Below are positions 47,842 to 59,400 of a stretch of DNA of 64,000 bases, one piece after another. The DNA comes from Chimonanthus salicifolius (lineage: Eukaryota; Streptophyta; Magnoliopsida; Laurales; Calycanthaceae): assembly GCA_013350335.1 (NCBI GenBank), contig CM023535.1:37570069-37634068 (forward strand), written 5' to 3'. Within the stretch, counting starts at the first letter, position 1. Every line of letters begins with the position of its first letter. The position numbers were made by a program, and so were the translations under genes. The notes beneath the pieces were generated by a model, which saw only the letters and a list, made by a program, of their open reading frames with translations, made no database searches and was not told the DNA's origin.

Positions 47842-48072
47842 ATGTCTATTCGTCTTGCTCTGCTTAGGAGGTACTATAATGATGTTCGAATATTAAGAAA
47901 AATTGAATTCTTGTTAGACAATATAAGAAGACATTTGCAAACCTGCACCCATAGAAATAATCCTCGCCATCATGAGTTTGAAAGAAGAAGGATTGTTTTA
48001 ATGCGTTCTTATTCTGTCTTCCAACTAGATAAATTTCGAACTGAATCAAAACTACAAGCTATGGCCTTCTGA
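47842..48072 (+). CDS. Viral ORF1, small protein of unknown function
   Basis: Intact frame of 76 codons starting MSIRLALLRRYYNDVR, basic (many Arg/His), mostly helical in look, with no recognised domain. The ATG is the first after the probable intron acceptor. It stops one base before the ATG of ORF2, a spacing that fits reinitiation or leaky scanning on one transcript, as in badnaviruses and tungroviruses. Copies lie at 57492-57722 (intact) and 59915-60097 (early stop). By position it corresponds to badnavirus/tungrovirus ORF1, although it is shorter. As an endogenous copy it may not be expressed. Confidence 0.65.
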   Translation: MSIRLALLRRYYNDVRILRKIEFLLDNIRRHLQTCTHRNNPRHHEFERRRIVLMRSYSVFQLDKFRTESKLQAMAF

Positions 48073-48073
48073 G

Positions 48074-48310
48074 ATGCCTCCTCTTTCTATTAAGAGAGAA
48101 GAATTATTGCGTGATCTAAGACGACGTGAAAACCAACTTAGAAGATTAGAAAATGCTATTAGACAAATTGATGAAAATATAGCTGTAGGAGGATATCTTG
48201 TTATTCGCGTTCATACTATTAGAAGATCTATGCTAGTACGCTTGTGTAATCAAATAAGAGAATTTTGTAATAGGCTGAATGAAGAATTAGAATTATTATC
48301 TCGTATTTAA
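48074..48310 (+). CDS. Viral ORF2, coiled-coil small protein
   Basis: Intact frame of 78 codons (MPPLSIKREELLRDLRRREN...). Leu/Ile/Val residues spaced in heptads at about 10-35 and 50-76 predict coiled coil. The size and place between ORF1 and the polyprotein match the virion-associated ORF2 product of badnaviruses and P12 of tungroviruses, which bind nucleic acid or the capsid. That role is inferred. An A-run then GGGA (48320-48333) directly follows. A second intact copy is at 59629-59865. Confidence 0.65.
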   Translation: MPPLSIKREELLRDLRRRENQLRRLENAIRQIDENIAVGGYLVIRVHTIRRSMLVRLCNQIREFCNRLNEELELLSRI

Positions 48311-48727
48311 ATCTGTGTTAAAAAAAAAAGGGATTTAGATGAATTAAATCTATTATCCAGGATCTGAAGCTTTTTAGCCAAGTTTACTATCCAATTCTCT
48401 TTAGAGTTTTTATTTTCCTTCTTATTCTCCACTTCTGTACCTCGTTTATCTACTTAAGAGTGTGGTCGCGTTGTAAGTCCCGCTTCTGGCCGTGATCAGG
48501 CATTAAGAGCTGTAAATCGTTCACAGAACTCTTCTTGTTTCTTACGAGCTACAAAGATAGAAAATTCTAAGGGAAAAACAAAACTTTTTAAGAATTAGTT
48601 TAAATCATTTCAGTATCCTTCTAATAGATCTTATTCGTCTTCTTCATTCTACCAGTCTGCTTTAACCAAATTTACCTGTAATAGCTTAGAAAAAGAAAAT
48701 TCAGAAAAAACAAAAAATTCAGAAGAA
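48311..48727 (+). other. Viral leader before movement protein (copy C)
   Basis: Same leader as 2818-3220. The codon matching the polyprotein ATG is ATA at 48557-48559, and a TAG replaces Trp 13 codons later. The position that is TAG in copies A and B reads CAG here, which supports an original reading frame starting 57 codons before the methionine at 48728. Confidence 0.6.
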
Positions 48728-50028
48728 ATGATATATGAAAATTTTGAACAAGCAATATCCAACTGGAAGTTGCCAGCCTTGCCTGTAACAAAAATATATA
48801 GTAATGGCACATTTGAAGAACAAAATGATTACCACATAAAAACTGTTGAAAAATCTGTTTCTCTCTCTAGAGGAAAACAGACAATTAAAGTTCTTGATAG
48901 AAGAATTATTGAACAAATCAGAACCAAATACAACTACCTGCACATAGGATTAATTCAGGTAGGAATCAAACCACTGTTTCGATTAGGATTAAATGTTTCA
49001 GTGTGTGCTTATGTGCGAGATCAGAGACATGATGAGTTTGATGATTCTCTTTATGCTATGATCGAATCAAGTCTCTGTCATGGACCTGTTTGTTTTAACT
49101 GTTTTCCCAATATCACTGTTGATGCTCATGATGATGATGTTCTAGATTATGCAACCATTGGATTTCAAAGTAAAGGATTAAAGATGAGTCCAAGAAGTAA
49201 ACCTTTTGCTATAGTTTATCGTGTGTTCTACAAATCTATGATCTCTGTCTTTCCCATGATAGCCTATAGAAATAAGGTTGATAAAGAAAAAACTACAGTT
49301 CTTATGGAAACAAACTTCAACAATAATGTGTCACCCCAAGAGAAAATGAAATAACAGATGATTTACAAAGTATAGTCAAATTACCAAATGGCAATGTTGA
49401 AATCAATTTTAAGAGAAAAATGGGAAAAGGTAGGAGAAGTTTTGCCGGTTATATGGAAGGAAGAAAAAGTTTTAAATTAGAAGAAATAGATGATGACCGA
49501 AGAAGTAATGAAAAGGAAGAAATGGATCAAAAAGTTTTTAGAAACAAAGAAAGTGGAATCGAACACCCTGTGTATAAAAGAATTTCATCAAAAAAAACCT
49601 ATAACCCTAGTGAGAGTGATTTTCTCCAAGGAGCCATAAGAACGATTAGCATTCAAAAGCCAGAAGAAATACCTATCAAAAAATTTGAAATTGATAAACC
49701 ATGTCTTAGAGAAAATTTGAAAAATCATCTTTTAAAAGATTGGTTCTTTAAAAAGTTTAACAAAGAAGAAAAAGATAAAATGAGAGAATTATGGTATTTC
49801 CAAATAGAGGAAGAAGAAAGAAATATACCTTTCTTTGACTGGTTTATGGAATATTTTAAAAAGGGGAAAATCAAAGAAAAAGAAACTCAAAGCCCAAAAC
49901 AAATTAGAGTTATAGGGAGGACAACAAGAACCTGGAAAGACACTGAAGGAAAAGAAGTAGATAAATCTCACCCACCTTGGAAGAAACTTGATATTTCTGT
50001 CCCTAATACAGAAACCAATAATTATGCC
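48728..50028 (+). pseudogene. Viral movement-protein region (copy C)
   Basis: 30K-type movement domain open for 208 codons (HIGLIQVGIKPLFR, SLCHGPVCFNCFPN). A deletion near 49327, compared with 3820-3895, removes about 25 codons and leads to a stop at 49352-49354. The linker is open again from 49420 and runs through the next domain to 50370. Confidence 0.8.
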
Positions 50029-51180
50029 ATGCCTGTAAAAAATGCATCTATTTATGAATCAAAATTAGACCCAAATGCGAGAGACATAGGTATAGGTATT
50101 GGAGATATAATTGAGCAAAACAATTACACCAATCTATGTCTATTAACCATTGGAGAACAAACAGATCGAATAGAAAGAACAATCAAATTAAAACCCGAAT
50201 TCAATAAAGATAAAGAAGAAAAATTAGAAGAAAGCTCTGCCAATGCAGTATATGTTCCCAGACAATTATCTAAAGGGATTATTTTGCAAGAAGGACCATT
50301 CAAAATGACAGACGAAATGCAAAAAGAATTATCCAATAGGATGGAAAGCCTCAATATGGGAGGAAAATGATTCAGCATCCTAAGAGTCTCTGCTTCAGAG
50401 GATTTATTAATAAATAGTCTAAAGAAATGGAATCCCTAGATAAAATTGCCAGAGACAAAGAATTATTATCCTAGACCAACCCCTGTTGATCTACAACTCG
50501 AAGAAGCTCCATACACTTACACCTCAGAATTAACTTATTCAGGAAATTCTTTATATGAGTAGAACTTAGATGGATTAACAGAATATCAAATTGTCCAAAT
50601 GGTTCACAGTATGTTAATATACTGTAATGCCTATGAAGTCAGAGGAAATACTCTAAGAAATATCTTTCTTATGATAATCGCCTCTTTCAATGGAATATTA
50701 AGAGGATGGTGGAATTATGGATTAACTGGAGCCCAAAGACTTGAAATAGAGAATGTTGTCAAAATGGATGAATTTGGAAGAATCCTTTATAGAGACAAAA
50801 CCACAGGAAACTTAGTTGACCCCAATGTTAAGCTTGAAGCAGGTACTAGTCAAATCCCTGATAATTGGGAAACTCAATCTGATTGTATTAGTGTCTTGCT
50901 TCTATGCATCCTCAATGAATTCATTGGAGGAATTGCTCTAATTAAGGAGAAAAATAGACAGTAATTACATCACTTGAGATGTAGAAATTTAGGAAAATTT
51001 TGTTGGCATAGAGATGCATTCTTATCAAAAGTCTACCAACTAAATGATTGTAATTCTGATATTTGGAAAGAAAGATTTATTTCAAGATTACCACCCTTAT
51101 TTGCCGAAAAGGTGCGTAATTCCTTAAGAGAAGAAATGCATGGTACTATTAATTACAATTTGCTGACGTTTAGAGGAATT
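50029..51180 (+). pseudogene. Viral coat-protein region (copy C)
   Basis: From MPVKNAS (50029) through the coat-protein core (ELTYSGNSLYE, WWNYGLTGAQR). Interrupted by TGA at 50368-50370, TAG at 50437-50439 and 50570-50572 (the latter replacing Trp), and TAA at 50962-50964 (replacing Gln). Between these stops the sequence aligns base for base with copies A and B. Confidence 0.8.
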
Positions 51181-52800
51181 ATACAAAGAATTAACAAAGT
51201 TGGCATGACTCTTTGTACTGATTTAAAGATCAGTAAACAAGCTGAAAAAATGAGAAAATATTCTGGAGATAAAGAATTAGGACATTTTTGTTTCCAGTTT
51301 GGTTTAGACCAAACACCTGAATCAAAGAGAAAACCCTCGCGTTCTAGATTTACTCCGGATAGAAGAAACAAAATGGTAAGAAAATATAAACCCGGAAGAT
51401 ATAAAAAAGGAAGAAAATCCGATGATCTCATCCCATTCAAAAGAAAATCCAGAAAATCTTTCAAAAAGAAATATATTAAAGAAAATGTTCCGACTTGTTA
51501 TACCTGCGGGAAAAAGGGTCATTATTCAAGTAAATGCTTTAAAAAAGAAAATCCCTCTAAAAAGAAACTTAGAAAAATCAATACCAAAAATGATGAGGAA
51601 ATACTGAAAAAGAACAATCTGATTCAAGTTCCTCAGAAGAAGAAGAAGAATATGAATCTGATTCATTAACTGACATTGAAGAAAATATTCCTCAGGTTCA
51701 GCTCATCAAACAATTCCAATCATGTAAATGTCATTCAGATGATGAAGAATCTGATGGAGAATGGTCGATACCATCTGACGAAGATTTTGGTATCCACATT
51801 CGTGTCCTCACTGCCCCTCAAAAATTACTTATAGAAATGGTTGATAACATACCCGATCCAGAGAAAAAGGTTCAATTTTTAAATCAAATTTCAAAATTGG
51901 GGGGAGGAGAAGAAGGAGAAAGTCCACAACCAAAAATTTCCTTTGAAGAAGATGAAAATGGTAATAAAACACAATATTATCCAAAAAGGATAAAAGAGAA
52001 AAAAACATTTCACACACTAACCTATTCCATGATTGACTTTATGAATAGAGTAGAAAAAATCCATACTATAAAATCCATACCTCTCAGACTTATAAAGAGA
52101 ATTGAATGATCAGAAGAGAGAACTCCGTGAATTAAGGATTGAGTTAACCAAAAAACAAAATGAGCTTGATGAAAGGTTAACTTGGTTAGAAAATGATGGT
52201 GCTATTGAAAAATATGATGAAGAAAAATTTGTCCAAAGAATTAAAGGAGAAATTAGCAAAATCTCTACTGGTGTAATTCCTACAAAATGTATTTACCAAC
52301 AGTGGAGAGTTTAGGTAAAAATAAAAAACTTTGAGAAGATTGTTAATGCCATAATTGACACTGGTGCAGACTTAAATGTTATCAGACTTGGAATCGTTCC
52401 TATTGAATTTACAAGTGAATCAAAACAGTTTGTTTCTGCTGCTAATGGAACGACTATTTCCACAGAAAGAAAAATCCCAAATGTTCATGTTTGCATGAAA
52501 GGAGTCTGTGTTACTTCACCCTTTATTATTTCAGAAGATATTGTTAATGATGTACTCCTTGGATCCCCATTTATTCTTCAAATCCAACCCTTTTCTATAA
52601 CAACAAAAGGAATTTCTACAAATATCAAAGGGATTGAAGTAAATCTTGATTTTATAGATGATCCTTGTGAAACGAAAATCCAAAGGATAAATCAAGTTAT
52701 TGCCACAAGGAAAAATTACATAAATGGACAAAAAAATGAAATTAAATCTGTCCAAATGACAAAAGAATTAGAGAAAAAAGAATTTAAAACAAAATTATAA
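51181..52800 (+). pseudogene. Viral zinc knuckle and protease region (copy C)
   Basis: Basic stretch, CCHC knuckle CYTCGKKGHYSSKC (about 51490-51535), acidic linker, coiled coil (from about 52102) and aspartic protease with IIDTGADLNVIRLG (about 52350-52395). Here the protease C-terminal half, missing from copy B, is present (about 52485-52560, with SPFIISEDIVNDVLLG). Lesions: one base lost near 51600, about 20 bp changed near 52075, TAG at 52312-52314 and TAA at 52798-52800. Confidence 0.8.
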
Positions 52801-54044
52801 GAATTCACCAAACAGATTGAAGAAGAATGCTGTTCTGAATTACCATCAGCCTTTTGGAATAGAAAAAAACACATAGTAGGATTACCATATGTAAAGGATT
52901 TTAATGAAAAAGATATTCCTACTAAGGCTCGTCCATCCCAAATGGATGCTGCTCATTTAAAGCTTTGCCAAAAAGAAATCAATAATCTTCTGAAGAAAGG
53001 ATTAATTAGAAAAAGCAAAACCCTTTGGAGTTGTATGGCATTTTATGTTGAAAAGGCCGCTGAAATCGAAAGAGGAATTCCAAGATTGGTAATCAATTAT
53101 AAACCTTTAAACAAAGTTCTTCAATCTATTAGGTATCCTTTGCCTAATACTCAGAATTTCAGAATATTGTAAATAATATTTTCTCGTCTTACACCCAGTT
53201 TGCCATTGTTTACATTGATGATATTCTTATTTTCTCAGAATCTGTGATACAACATTGAAAACACTTGGGTATTTTCAAAAGAAACATAAAAGAAAATAGA
53301 TTGGCTTTATCTAAAAGAAAAATGAATCTCTTTCAGCAAAAAATCAGGTTCTTAGGATTTGAGATCCAAGACAGAAAAATAACTGCAACTAATAGAGTTA
53401 TTCAATTTGCTGATAAATTTTCAGATGAAATTAAGGATAAAAATATGCTATAAAGATTTCTTGGATGTCTAAATTATGTTGGATTTTTCTATCAAGATTT
53501 GGCAAAAGATAGAAAACTTCTCCAAGAAAGGTTAAAGAAAAATCCTCATGAATGGACTATCCATCACACTAATGCAGTAAAAAAGATTAAAGAAAGAGTT
53601 AAAAATCTTCCTTATAGATGTCTATCTGACCCAGAAGCTTTTAAAATAGTTCAAACTGATGCTTCTGATATTGGATATGGTGGAATCCTCTTACAACAAA
53701 AAGACTCAAAAGAAGAATTAATAAGATTTAATTCTGGATTATGGAATGAAGCACAAAAGAAATATTCAACCATCAAAAATGAAGTTCTTGCCATAGTTAT
53801 TTGTGTGACGAAATTCCAACATGATTTATTAAACAAAGAATTTCTCATTAGAGTGGATGCTAAAGCAGCAAAAGAAATTCTGGGAAAAGATGTCAAAAAT
53901 CTTGTCTCTAAGCAAATATTTGCTAGATAGCAAGCCATTTTATCAGTTTTTGAATTCAAAATTGAATTTATTAATGGAAATTCTAACTCTCTCCCTGACT
54001 TTCTTACTAGAGAGTTTCTTCAAGGACGACAAAATGGCAAGTAG
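52801..54044 (+). pseudogene. Viral RT and RNase H (copy C), RT core deleted
   Basis: The RT N-terminus (LVINYKPLNKVL) is followed near 53153 by a deletion that removes motif A (FDLKSGFW) and the GLKNAP segment; YIDDIL remains at about 53212-53235. Stops: TGA 53256-53258, TAA 53451-53453 and TAG 53928-53930 (the last replacing Trp). RNase H motifs (VQTDASDIGYGG, KNEVLAIV, IRVDAKAAKEI) are present from 53650. It ends at TAG 54042-54044, overlapping ORF4. Confidence 0.85.
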
Positions 54045-54864
54045 CTCTTCCCCGTTCATGAAGAAAAACGGGCAAGAGAAATTGGCAGATCAAGAAGAAA
54101 GCCAAAAGGGTTTTACTCCAACAAAAGACCCAATTCAATCAGAATTATATCTTTACACTGGTAACAGAATTCTTCTTACTTCAGATTGTCTTATGGAAGA
54201 AAGATCTGTAGAAGATAATGTTTATTTTCTCTTTGGCAATGGGGCTTCATTATTATTCCCCTGATAAAAGGAAAACCAGAGATTGGTATCTCAATATTTT
54301 ACATCAAACGAAAAGTGTCCTCATCTTCCACAATAAGAATGCAAGTGGTATCATCACTTACTCAAAGTTCACTATTCACAAAATCCTTACTGAGGAAGAT
54401 TGGGATGGTCCCTTATAAATGACAAAATCAGTCCAATTATACAATTCGACTCAGTTCTTTAATTATTGGGATTATATTGATGCTTGGAAATTTGTTTTGA
54501 TGTGGCAAAATCGCCAGTATAATCATTCTTGGTTCATCAGATTCAAAGAAGAAAGCCCTGATGTCACTCCTATTCATCGTAATTTCCCATCCTGGTTTCT
54601 CTTCACTTGGTGGTCATATTTTGGTGCTTCTCAGAAAATCCTTCCTGATAATTTTCGTTATTTGTTTTCTAAATTCTCTCAAGTTGAAGAAAATGTTCCA
54701 TGTGAAGCCATCAATATGCTTCACTTCTTTTCTAAATTTCATATCCCTTATATTTTCCAATGGAAGTTTGAAGTAAAAAAAGGACTTATATGGATTAACG
54801 TTTCTTTATCAGACTTTTTACCAAAAGTGGTGGCCTAAGATTGAAAATGATACTTATGAGAGAA
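54034..54864 (+). pseudogene. Viral ORF4, 5' two thirds (copy C)
   Basis: ATG at 54034 (MASSSSPFMKK), eleven bases before the end of the polyprotein stop. An extra base near 54240 and a TAA at 54416-54418 break the frame; it is open again from 54419 through the aromatic middle (FNYWDYIDAWKF, FPSWFLFTWWSYFG) until an extra A near 54780. It is cut at 54864 by the inverted join to copy D. Confidence 0.75.
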
Positions 54865-54876
54865 TCATCTCAAATT

Positions 54877-56174
54877 TCAAAGCTTCTTTTTCATTAATTC
54901 TTTTGATTTAGCAGAATTTTTACGAAATAATTCAGCTAATCGAGATACCTTTTTCGACTTCTTTTTCTTTTCCTTTGTCTTTTGCTGAAGCATACGAAAA
55001 CTTTCCACCACGAAGATAATCTGTAACTGAACCATCTGGATTAACATGAGGTCAGGGTCCCATCGAGAATGGAGATCATCAAGGGGCATAACTTCAGTAT
55101 CAAGATTTTCTTCTGGATCATGATTACTATCCCAATCATGATCACCAATTTTTTTCTTTGGGAGGTAGTCTTCTAAAATTTGTTTAATCTTTTCTTCAAA
55201 ATTGATGGAGTCAACAGACATGACCATTGGGTCAGGAGATTTTTCTCGAGCAATTTTTTTGGCAATCTTTTTGGCCAAGAGATCAGCCATGACCATTTCA
55301 TTCTCAAAAGGCTTTTCTTCAGGAATAGGAATTTCTTCTTTAATAGGAGGAGAGATTTGATTCAGAATTCTCTCATAAGTATCATTTTCAATCTTAGGCC
55401 ACCACTTTTGGTAAAAAGTCTGATAAAGAGACGGTAATACATATAAGTCCTTTTTTACTTCAAACTTCCATTGGAAAATATAAGGGATATGAAATTTAGC
55501 AAAGAAGCGAAGCATATTGATGGCTTCACATGGAACATTTTCTTCAACTTGAGAGAACTTAGAAAACAAATAACGAAAATTATCAGGAAGGATTTTTTGA
55601 GAAGCACCAAAATATGACCACCAAGTGAAGAGAAACCAGGATGGGAAATTATGATGAATAGGAGTGACATCAGGGCTTTCTTCTTTGAATCTGATGAACC
55701 AGGAATGATTATACTGGCGATTTTGCCACATCAAAGCAAATTTCCAAGCATCAATATAATCCCAATAATTAAAGAACTCAGTCGAATTGTATAATTGGAC
55801 TAATTTTGTCATTTATAAGGGACCATCCCAATCTTCCTCAGTAAGGATTTTGAGAATAGTGAACTTTGAGTAGGTGATAAGAAGATGAGGACACTTTTCG
55901 TCTGATGTAAAATATTGAGATACCAATCTTTGGTTTTCCTTTTATCAGGGGAATAATAATGAAGCCCCTTGCCAAAGAGAAAATAAACATTATCTTCTAC
56001 AGATCTTTCTTCCATAAGACAATCTGAAGTAACAAGAATTCTGTTACTATTGTAAAGATATAATTCTGATTGAATTGGGTCTTTTGTTAGAGTAAAACCC
56101 TTTTGGCTTTCTTCTTGATCTGCCAATTTCTCTTGCCCTTTTTTCTTCATGAACGGGGAAGATCTACTTGCCAT
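54877..56174 (-). pseudogene. Viral ORF4 (copy D)
   Basis: ATG at 56174, TGA at 54877-54879. A deletion of about 30 bp near 55880 breaks the frame; the last 311 codons (from 55812) are open. Near 55050 a one-base loss and a nearby gain put a stretch of about 35 codons out of frame, so the conserved NPDG...FWYSS segment is not read here. The C-terminus (RLAELFRKNSAK...KKKL) is back in frame. Confidence 0.75.
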
Positions 56175-57285
56175 TTTGTCGTCCCTGAAGAAACTCTCTA
56201 GTAAGAAAGTCAGGAAGAGAGTTAGAATTTCCATTAATAAATTCAATTTTGAATTCAAAAACTGATAAAATGGCTTGCTATCTAGCAAATATTTGCTTAG
56301 AGATAAGATTTTTGACATCTTTTCCCAGAATTTCTTTTGCTGCTTTAGCATCCACTCTGATGAGAAATTCTTTGTTTAATAAATCATGTTGGAATTTCGT
56401 CACACAAATAACTATGGCAAGAACTTCCTTTTTGATGGTTGAATATTTCTTTTGTGCTTCATTCCATAATCCAGAATTAAATCTTATTAATTCTTCTTTT
56501 GAGTCTTTTTGTTGTAAGAGGATTCCACCATATCCAATGTCAGAAGCATCAGTTTGAACTATTTTAAAAGCTTCTGGGTCAAATAGACATCTATAAGGAA
56601 GATTTTTAACTCTTTCTTTAATCTTTTTTACTGCATTAGTGTGATGCACAGTCCATTCCTGAGGATTTTTCTTTAACTTTCTTGGAAAAGTTTTCTATCT
56701 TTTGCCAAATCTTGATAGAAAAATCCCACATAATTTAGACATCCAAGAAATCTTTATAGCATATTTTTATCCTTAATTTCATCTGGAAATTTATCAGCAA
56801 ATTGAATAACTCTATTAGTTGCAGTTATTTTTCTGTCTTGGATCTCAAATCCTAAGAACCTGATTTTTTGCTGAAAGAGATTCATTTTTCTTTTAGATAA
56901 AGCCAATCCATTTTCTTTTATGTTTCTTTTGAAAATACCCAAGTGTTTTCAATGTTGTATCACAGATTCTGAGAAAATAAGAATATCATCAATGTAAACA
57001 ATGGCAAACTGGGTGTAAGACGAGAAAATATTATTTACAATATTCTGAAATTCAGACGGAGCATTTTTCAATCCGAAAGGCATAACATTCCATTCATAAT
57101 GCCCCATTGGAACAGTGAATGCAATTTTATATCTATCTTCTTCTTTTATCTGGATCTGCCAAAATCCTGATTTTAAATCAAATTTTGAGAATATTTTGGC
57201 ATTGTTTGACCTATTTAGCAAATCCTGAGTATTAGGCAAAGGATACCTAATAGATTGAAGAACTTTGTTTAAACGTTTATAACGC
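56175..57285 (-). pseudogene. Viral RT and RNase H (copy D)
   Basis: RT from KVLQSIRYPLPNTQ with FDLKSGFWQI, MPFGLKNAPSEF and YIDDIL all present. Then TGA at 56951-56949, TAA at 56756-56754 and TAG at 56280-56278, the same three nonsense sites as in copy C. A frameshift lies near 56675. The RNase H motifs are present. The 5' end is fused to leader sequence within a shared TTATAA. Confidence 0.8.
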
Positions 57286-57491
57286 GACCACAATCTTAAG
57301 AAGATAAACGAGGTACAGAAGTGGAGAATAAGAAGGAAAATAAAAACTCTAAAGAGAATTGGATAGATCAACTTCGCTAAAAAGCTTCAGATCCTGGATA
57401 ATTGATTTAATTCATCTAAATCCTTTTTTTTTTAACACAGATTTAAATACGAGATAATAATTTTTCTCTCCTAATAGAACGAGGAGGCATC

Positions 57492-57722
57492 TCAGAAGGC
57501 CATAGCTTGTAGTTTTGATTCAGTTCGAAATTTATCTAGTTGGAAGACAGCATAAGAACACATTAAAACAATCATTCTTCTTTCAAACTCATGATGGCGA
57601 GGATTATTTCTGTGGGTGCAGGTTTGCAAATGTCTTCTTATATTGTCTAACAAGAATTCAATTTTTCTTAATATTCGAACATCATCATCGTACCTCCTAA
57701 GTGGAGCAAGACGAATAGACAT
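57492..57722 (-). CDS. Viral ORF1 (copy D)
   Basis: Intact 76-codon frame, nearly identical to 47842-48072 (MSIRLAPLRRYDDDVR...QAMAF). ORF2 just downstream is mostly deleted: only its first few codons remain (57490-57465) before a jump to its last bases. Being intact in two copies suggests short length rather than selection. Confidence 0.6.
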   Translation of the reverse strand: MSIRLAPLRRYDDDVRILRKIEFLLDNIRRHLQTCTHRNNPRHHEFERRMIVLMCSYAVFQLDKFRTESKLQAMAF

Positions 57723-57725
57723 ATT

Positions 57726-57796
57726 CTAGCAAAAGAAACAACATGATTAGATAACAACAAGTATATAAATCAAACTTATAAAACTTAATTACTTAC
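57726..57796 (-). other. Probable viral leader mini-intron (copy D)
   Basis: GTAAGT donor at 57796 down to TAG acceptor at 57726, 71 nt, same branch-point and T-rich layout as copy C. Confidence 0.5.
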
Positions 57797-57940
57797 AGAA
57801 GATTGTAAAGGACTTCAAACTTTAGCATACTCAAACTTCAAGCTCACACTCACACTCATGCTTAGACTCTAAACTATATATTTTTCAATATCTAACTGAT
57901 CCTATTTTTCGATCTATATCACAAATGGAAACACCAGCTC

Positions 57941-57949
57941 CTTATATAG
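57941..57949 (-). promoter_or_regulatory. Candidate viral TATA box (copy D)
   Basis: CTATATAAG on the minus strand about 220 bp upstream of ORF1. The leader sequence between it and ORF1 differs more from copies 1 and B than the coding parts do. Confidence 0.4.
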
Positions 57950-57960
57950 ATGGAGCATAC

Positions 57961-59254
57961 AAAATAAAAAAGGGCAAAAGAAATTGGCAGATCAAGAAGA
58001 AAGCCAAAAGGGTTTTACTCCAACAAAAGACCCAAGTCAATCACAATTATATCTTTACACTAGCAACAGAATTCTTGTTACTTCAGATTGTCTTATGGAA
58101 GAAAGATCTGTCGAAGATAATGTTTATTTTCTCTTTGACAAGGGGTTTAATTATTATTCCCCTGATAAAAGGAAAACCAGAGATTGGTATCTCAATATTT
58201 TGCATCAGATGAAAAGTGTCCTCATCTTCCACAATAAGAATGCAAATGGTATTATCACCTACTCAAAGTTCACTATTCTCAAACTCCTTACTGAGGAAGA
58301 TTGGGATGGTTCCTTGTACATGACAAAATCAGCCAATTACACAATTCGACTGAGTTCTTTAATTATTGGGATTATATTGATGCCCGAAAATTTGCTTTGA
58401 TGTGGCAAAATCGCTAGTATAATCATTCCTGGTTCATCAGATTCAAAGAAGAAAGCCCTGATGTCACTCCTATTTATCGTAATTTCCCATCCTGGTTTCT
58501 CTTCACTTGGTAGTCATATTTTGGTGCTTCTCAGAAACTCTTTCCTCATAATTTTTGTTATTTGTTTTCTAAGTTCTCTCAAGTTGAAGAAAATGTTCCA
58601 TGTGAAGCCATCAATATGCTTCGCTTCTTTGCTAAATTTCATATCCCTTATATTTTCCAATGGAAGTTTGAAGTAAAAAAGGACTTATATGGATTACTGT
58701 CTCTTTATCAGACTTTTTACCAAAAGTGGTGGCCTAAGATTGAAAATGATACTTATGAGAGAATTCTGAATCAAATCTCTCCTCCTGTTAAAGAAGAAAT
58801 TCCTCTTCCTGAAGAAAAGCCTTTTGAGAATGAAATGGTCATGGCTGATCTCTTGGCCAAAAAGATTGCCAAAGAAATTGCTCGAGAAAAATCTCCTGAG
58901 CCAATGGACATGTCTGTTGACTCCGTCAATTTTGAGGAAAAGATTAAACAAATTTTAGAAGAGTATCTCCCAAAGAAAAAAATTGGTGATCATGATTGGG
59001 ATAGTAATCATGATCCAGAAGAAAATCTTGATGATAAAGTTGTGTCCCTTGATGATCTCCATCCTCGATGGGACCTTGACTCTCATGTTAATCCAGATGG
59101 CTCAGTTATAGATTATCTTCGTGGTGGAAAGTTTTGGTATTCTTCAGCAAAAGACAAAGGAAAAGAAAAAGAAGTCGAAAAGGAATCTCGGTTAGCTGAA
59201 TTATTTCGTAAAAATTCTGCTAAAGGAAAAGAATTAATGAAAAAAAAGCTTTGA
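57961..59254 (+). pseudogene. Viral ORF4, nearly complete (copy E)
   Basis: Plus strand, missing only the first dozen codons. The 5' part is open to about 58335, where a base is missing, and has TAGs near 58415 and 58510. The C-terminal 230 codons (58562-59254) are fully open: they include WWPKIENDTYERILNQ, MADLLAKKIAKEIA, FEEKIKQILEEYLPKKK, and the conserved NPDGSV...GGKFWYSS segment, and end ...KKKL. This is the best view of the ORF4 C-terminus. No domain is recognised. Confidence 0.75.
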
Positions 59255-59400
59255 GTAGGTGTGTCATGCTGAGAAGAAAAGGTGTCTTCATTGTCATGCT
59301 AGTTGGTGGTAAATATCCCATCCGCTAATGATGGTGTTGGTGAATATCTTGTCTTGATTCGATGAAGAAAAGTAGGCATCTAATCTAGTCAAAATGAAGT
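59255..59400 (+). other. Diverged viral-like spacer after ORF4
   Basis: Follows the ORF4 stop but does not match the post-ORF4 sequence of copy B, and has no primer site. Phrases such as GCTGAGAAGAAAAGGTGTCTTC resemble the viral leader around 13920-13960 in minus sense, so it may be leader from another viral lineage. No gene. Confidence 0.4.

Larger units (their letters stand above)
47730..54864 (+). mobile_element. Endogenous pararetrovirus copy C, nearly complete
   Basis: Plus-strand copy beginning in the leader downstream of the TATA box and running through intron, intact ORF1 and ORF2, leader, polyprotein and about two thirds of ORF4. It has at least ten stops or frameshifts plus two larger deletions (movement protein near 49327, RT near 53153). 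It ends at 54864 by switching, within a shared GAATC, to the minus-strand copy D. It is the only copy with both small ORFs intact and separate. Confidence 0.85.
54865..57960 (-). mobile_element. Endogenous pararetrovirus copy D, internally deleted
   Basis: Minus strand, read from 57960 down: TATA box (57949-57941), leader intron, ORF1, truncated ORF2, leader, then a jump near 57285 directly into RT (losing movement protein, coat protein and protease), RNase H and full ORF4 to 54877. It is joined tail-to-tail with copy C at 54864 and head-to-head with copy E at 57960. It shares three nonsense mutations with copy C. Confidence 0.8.
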
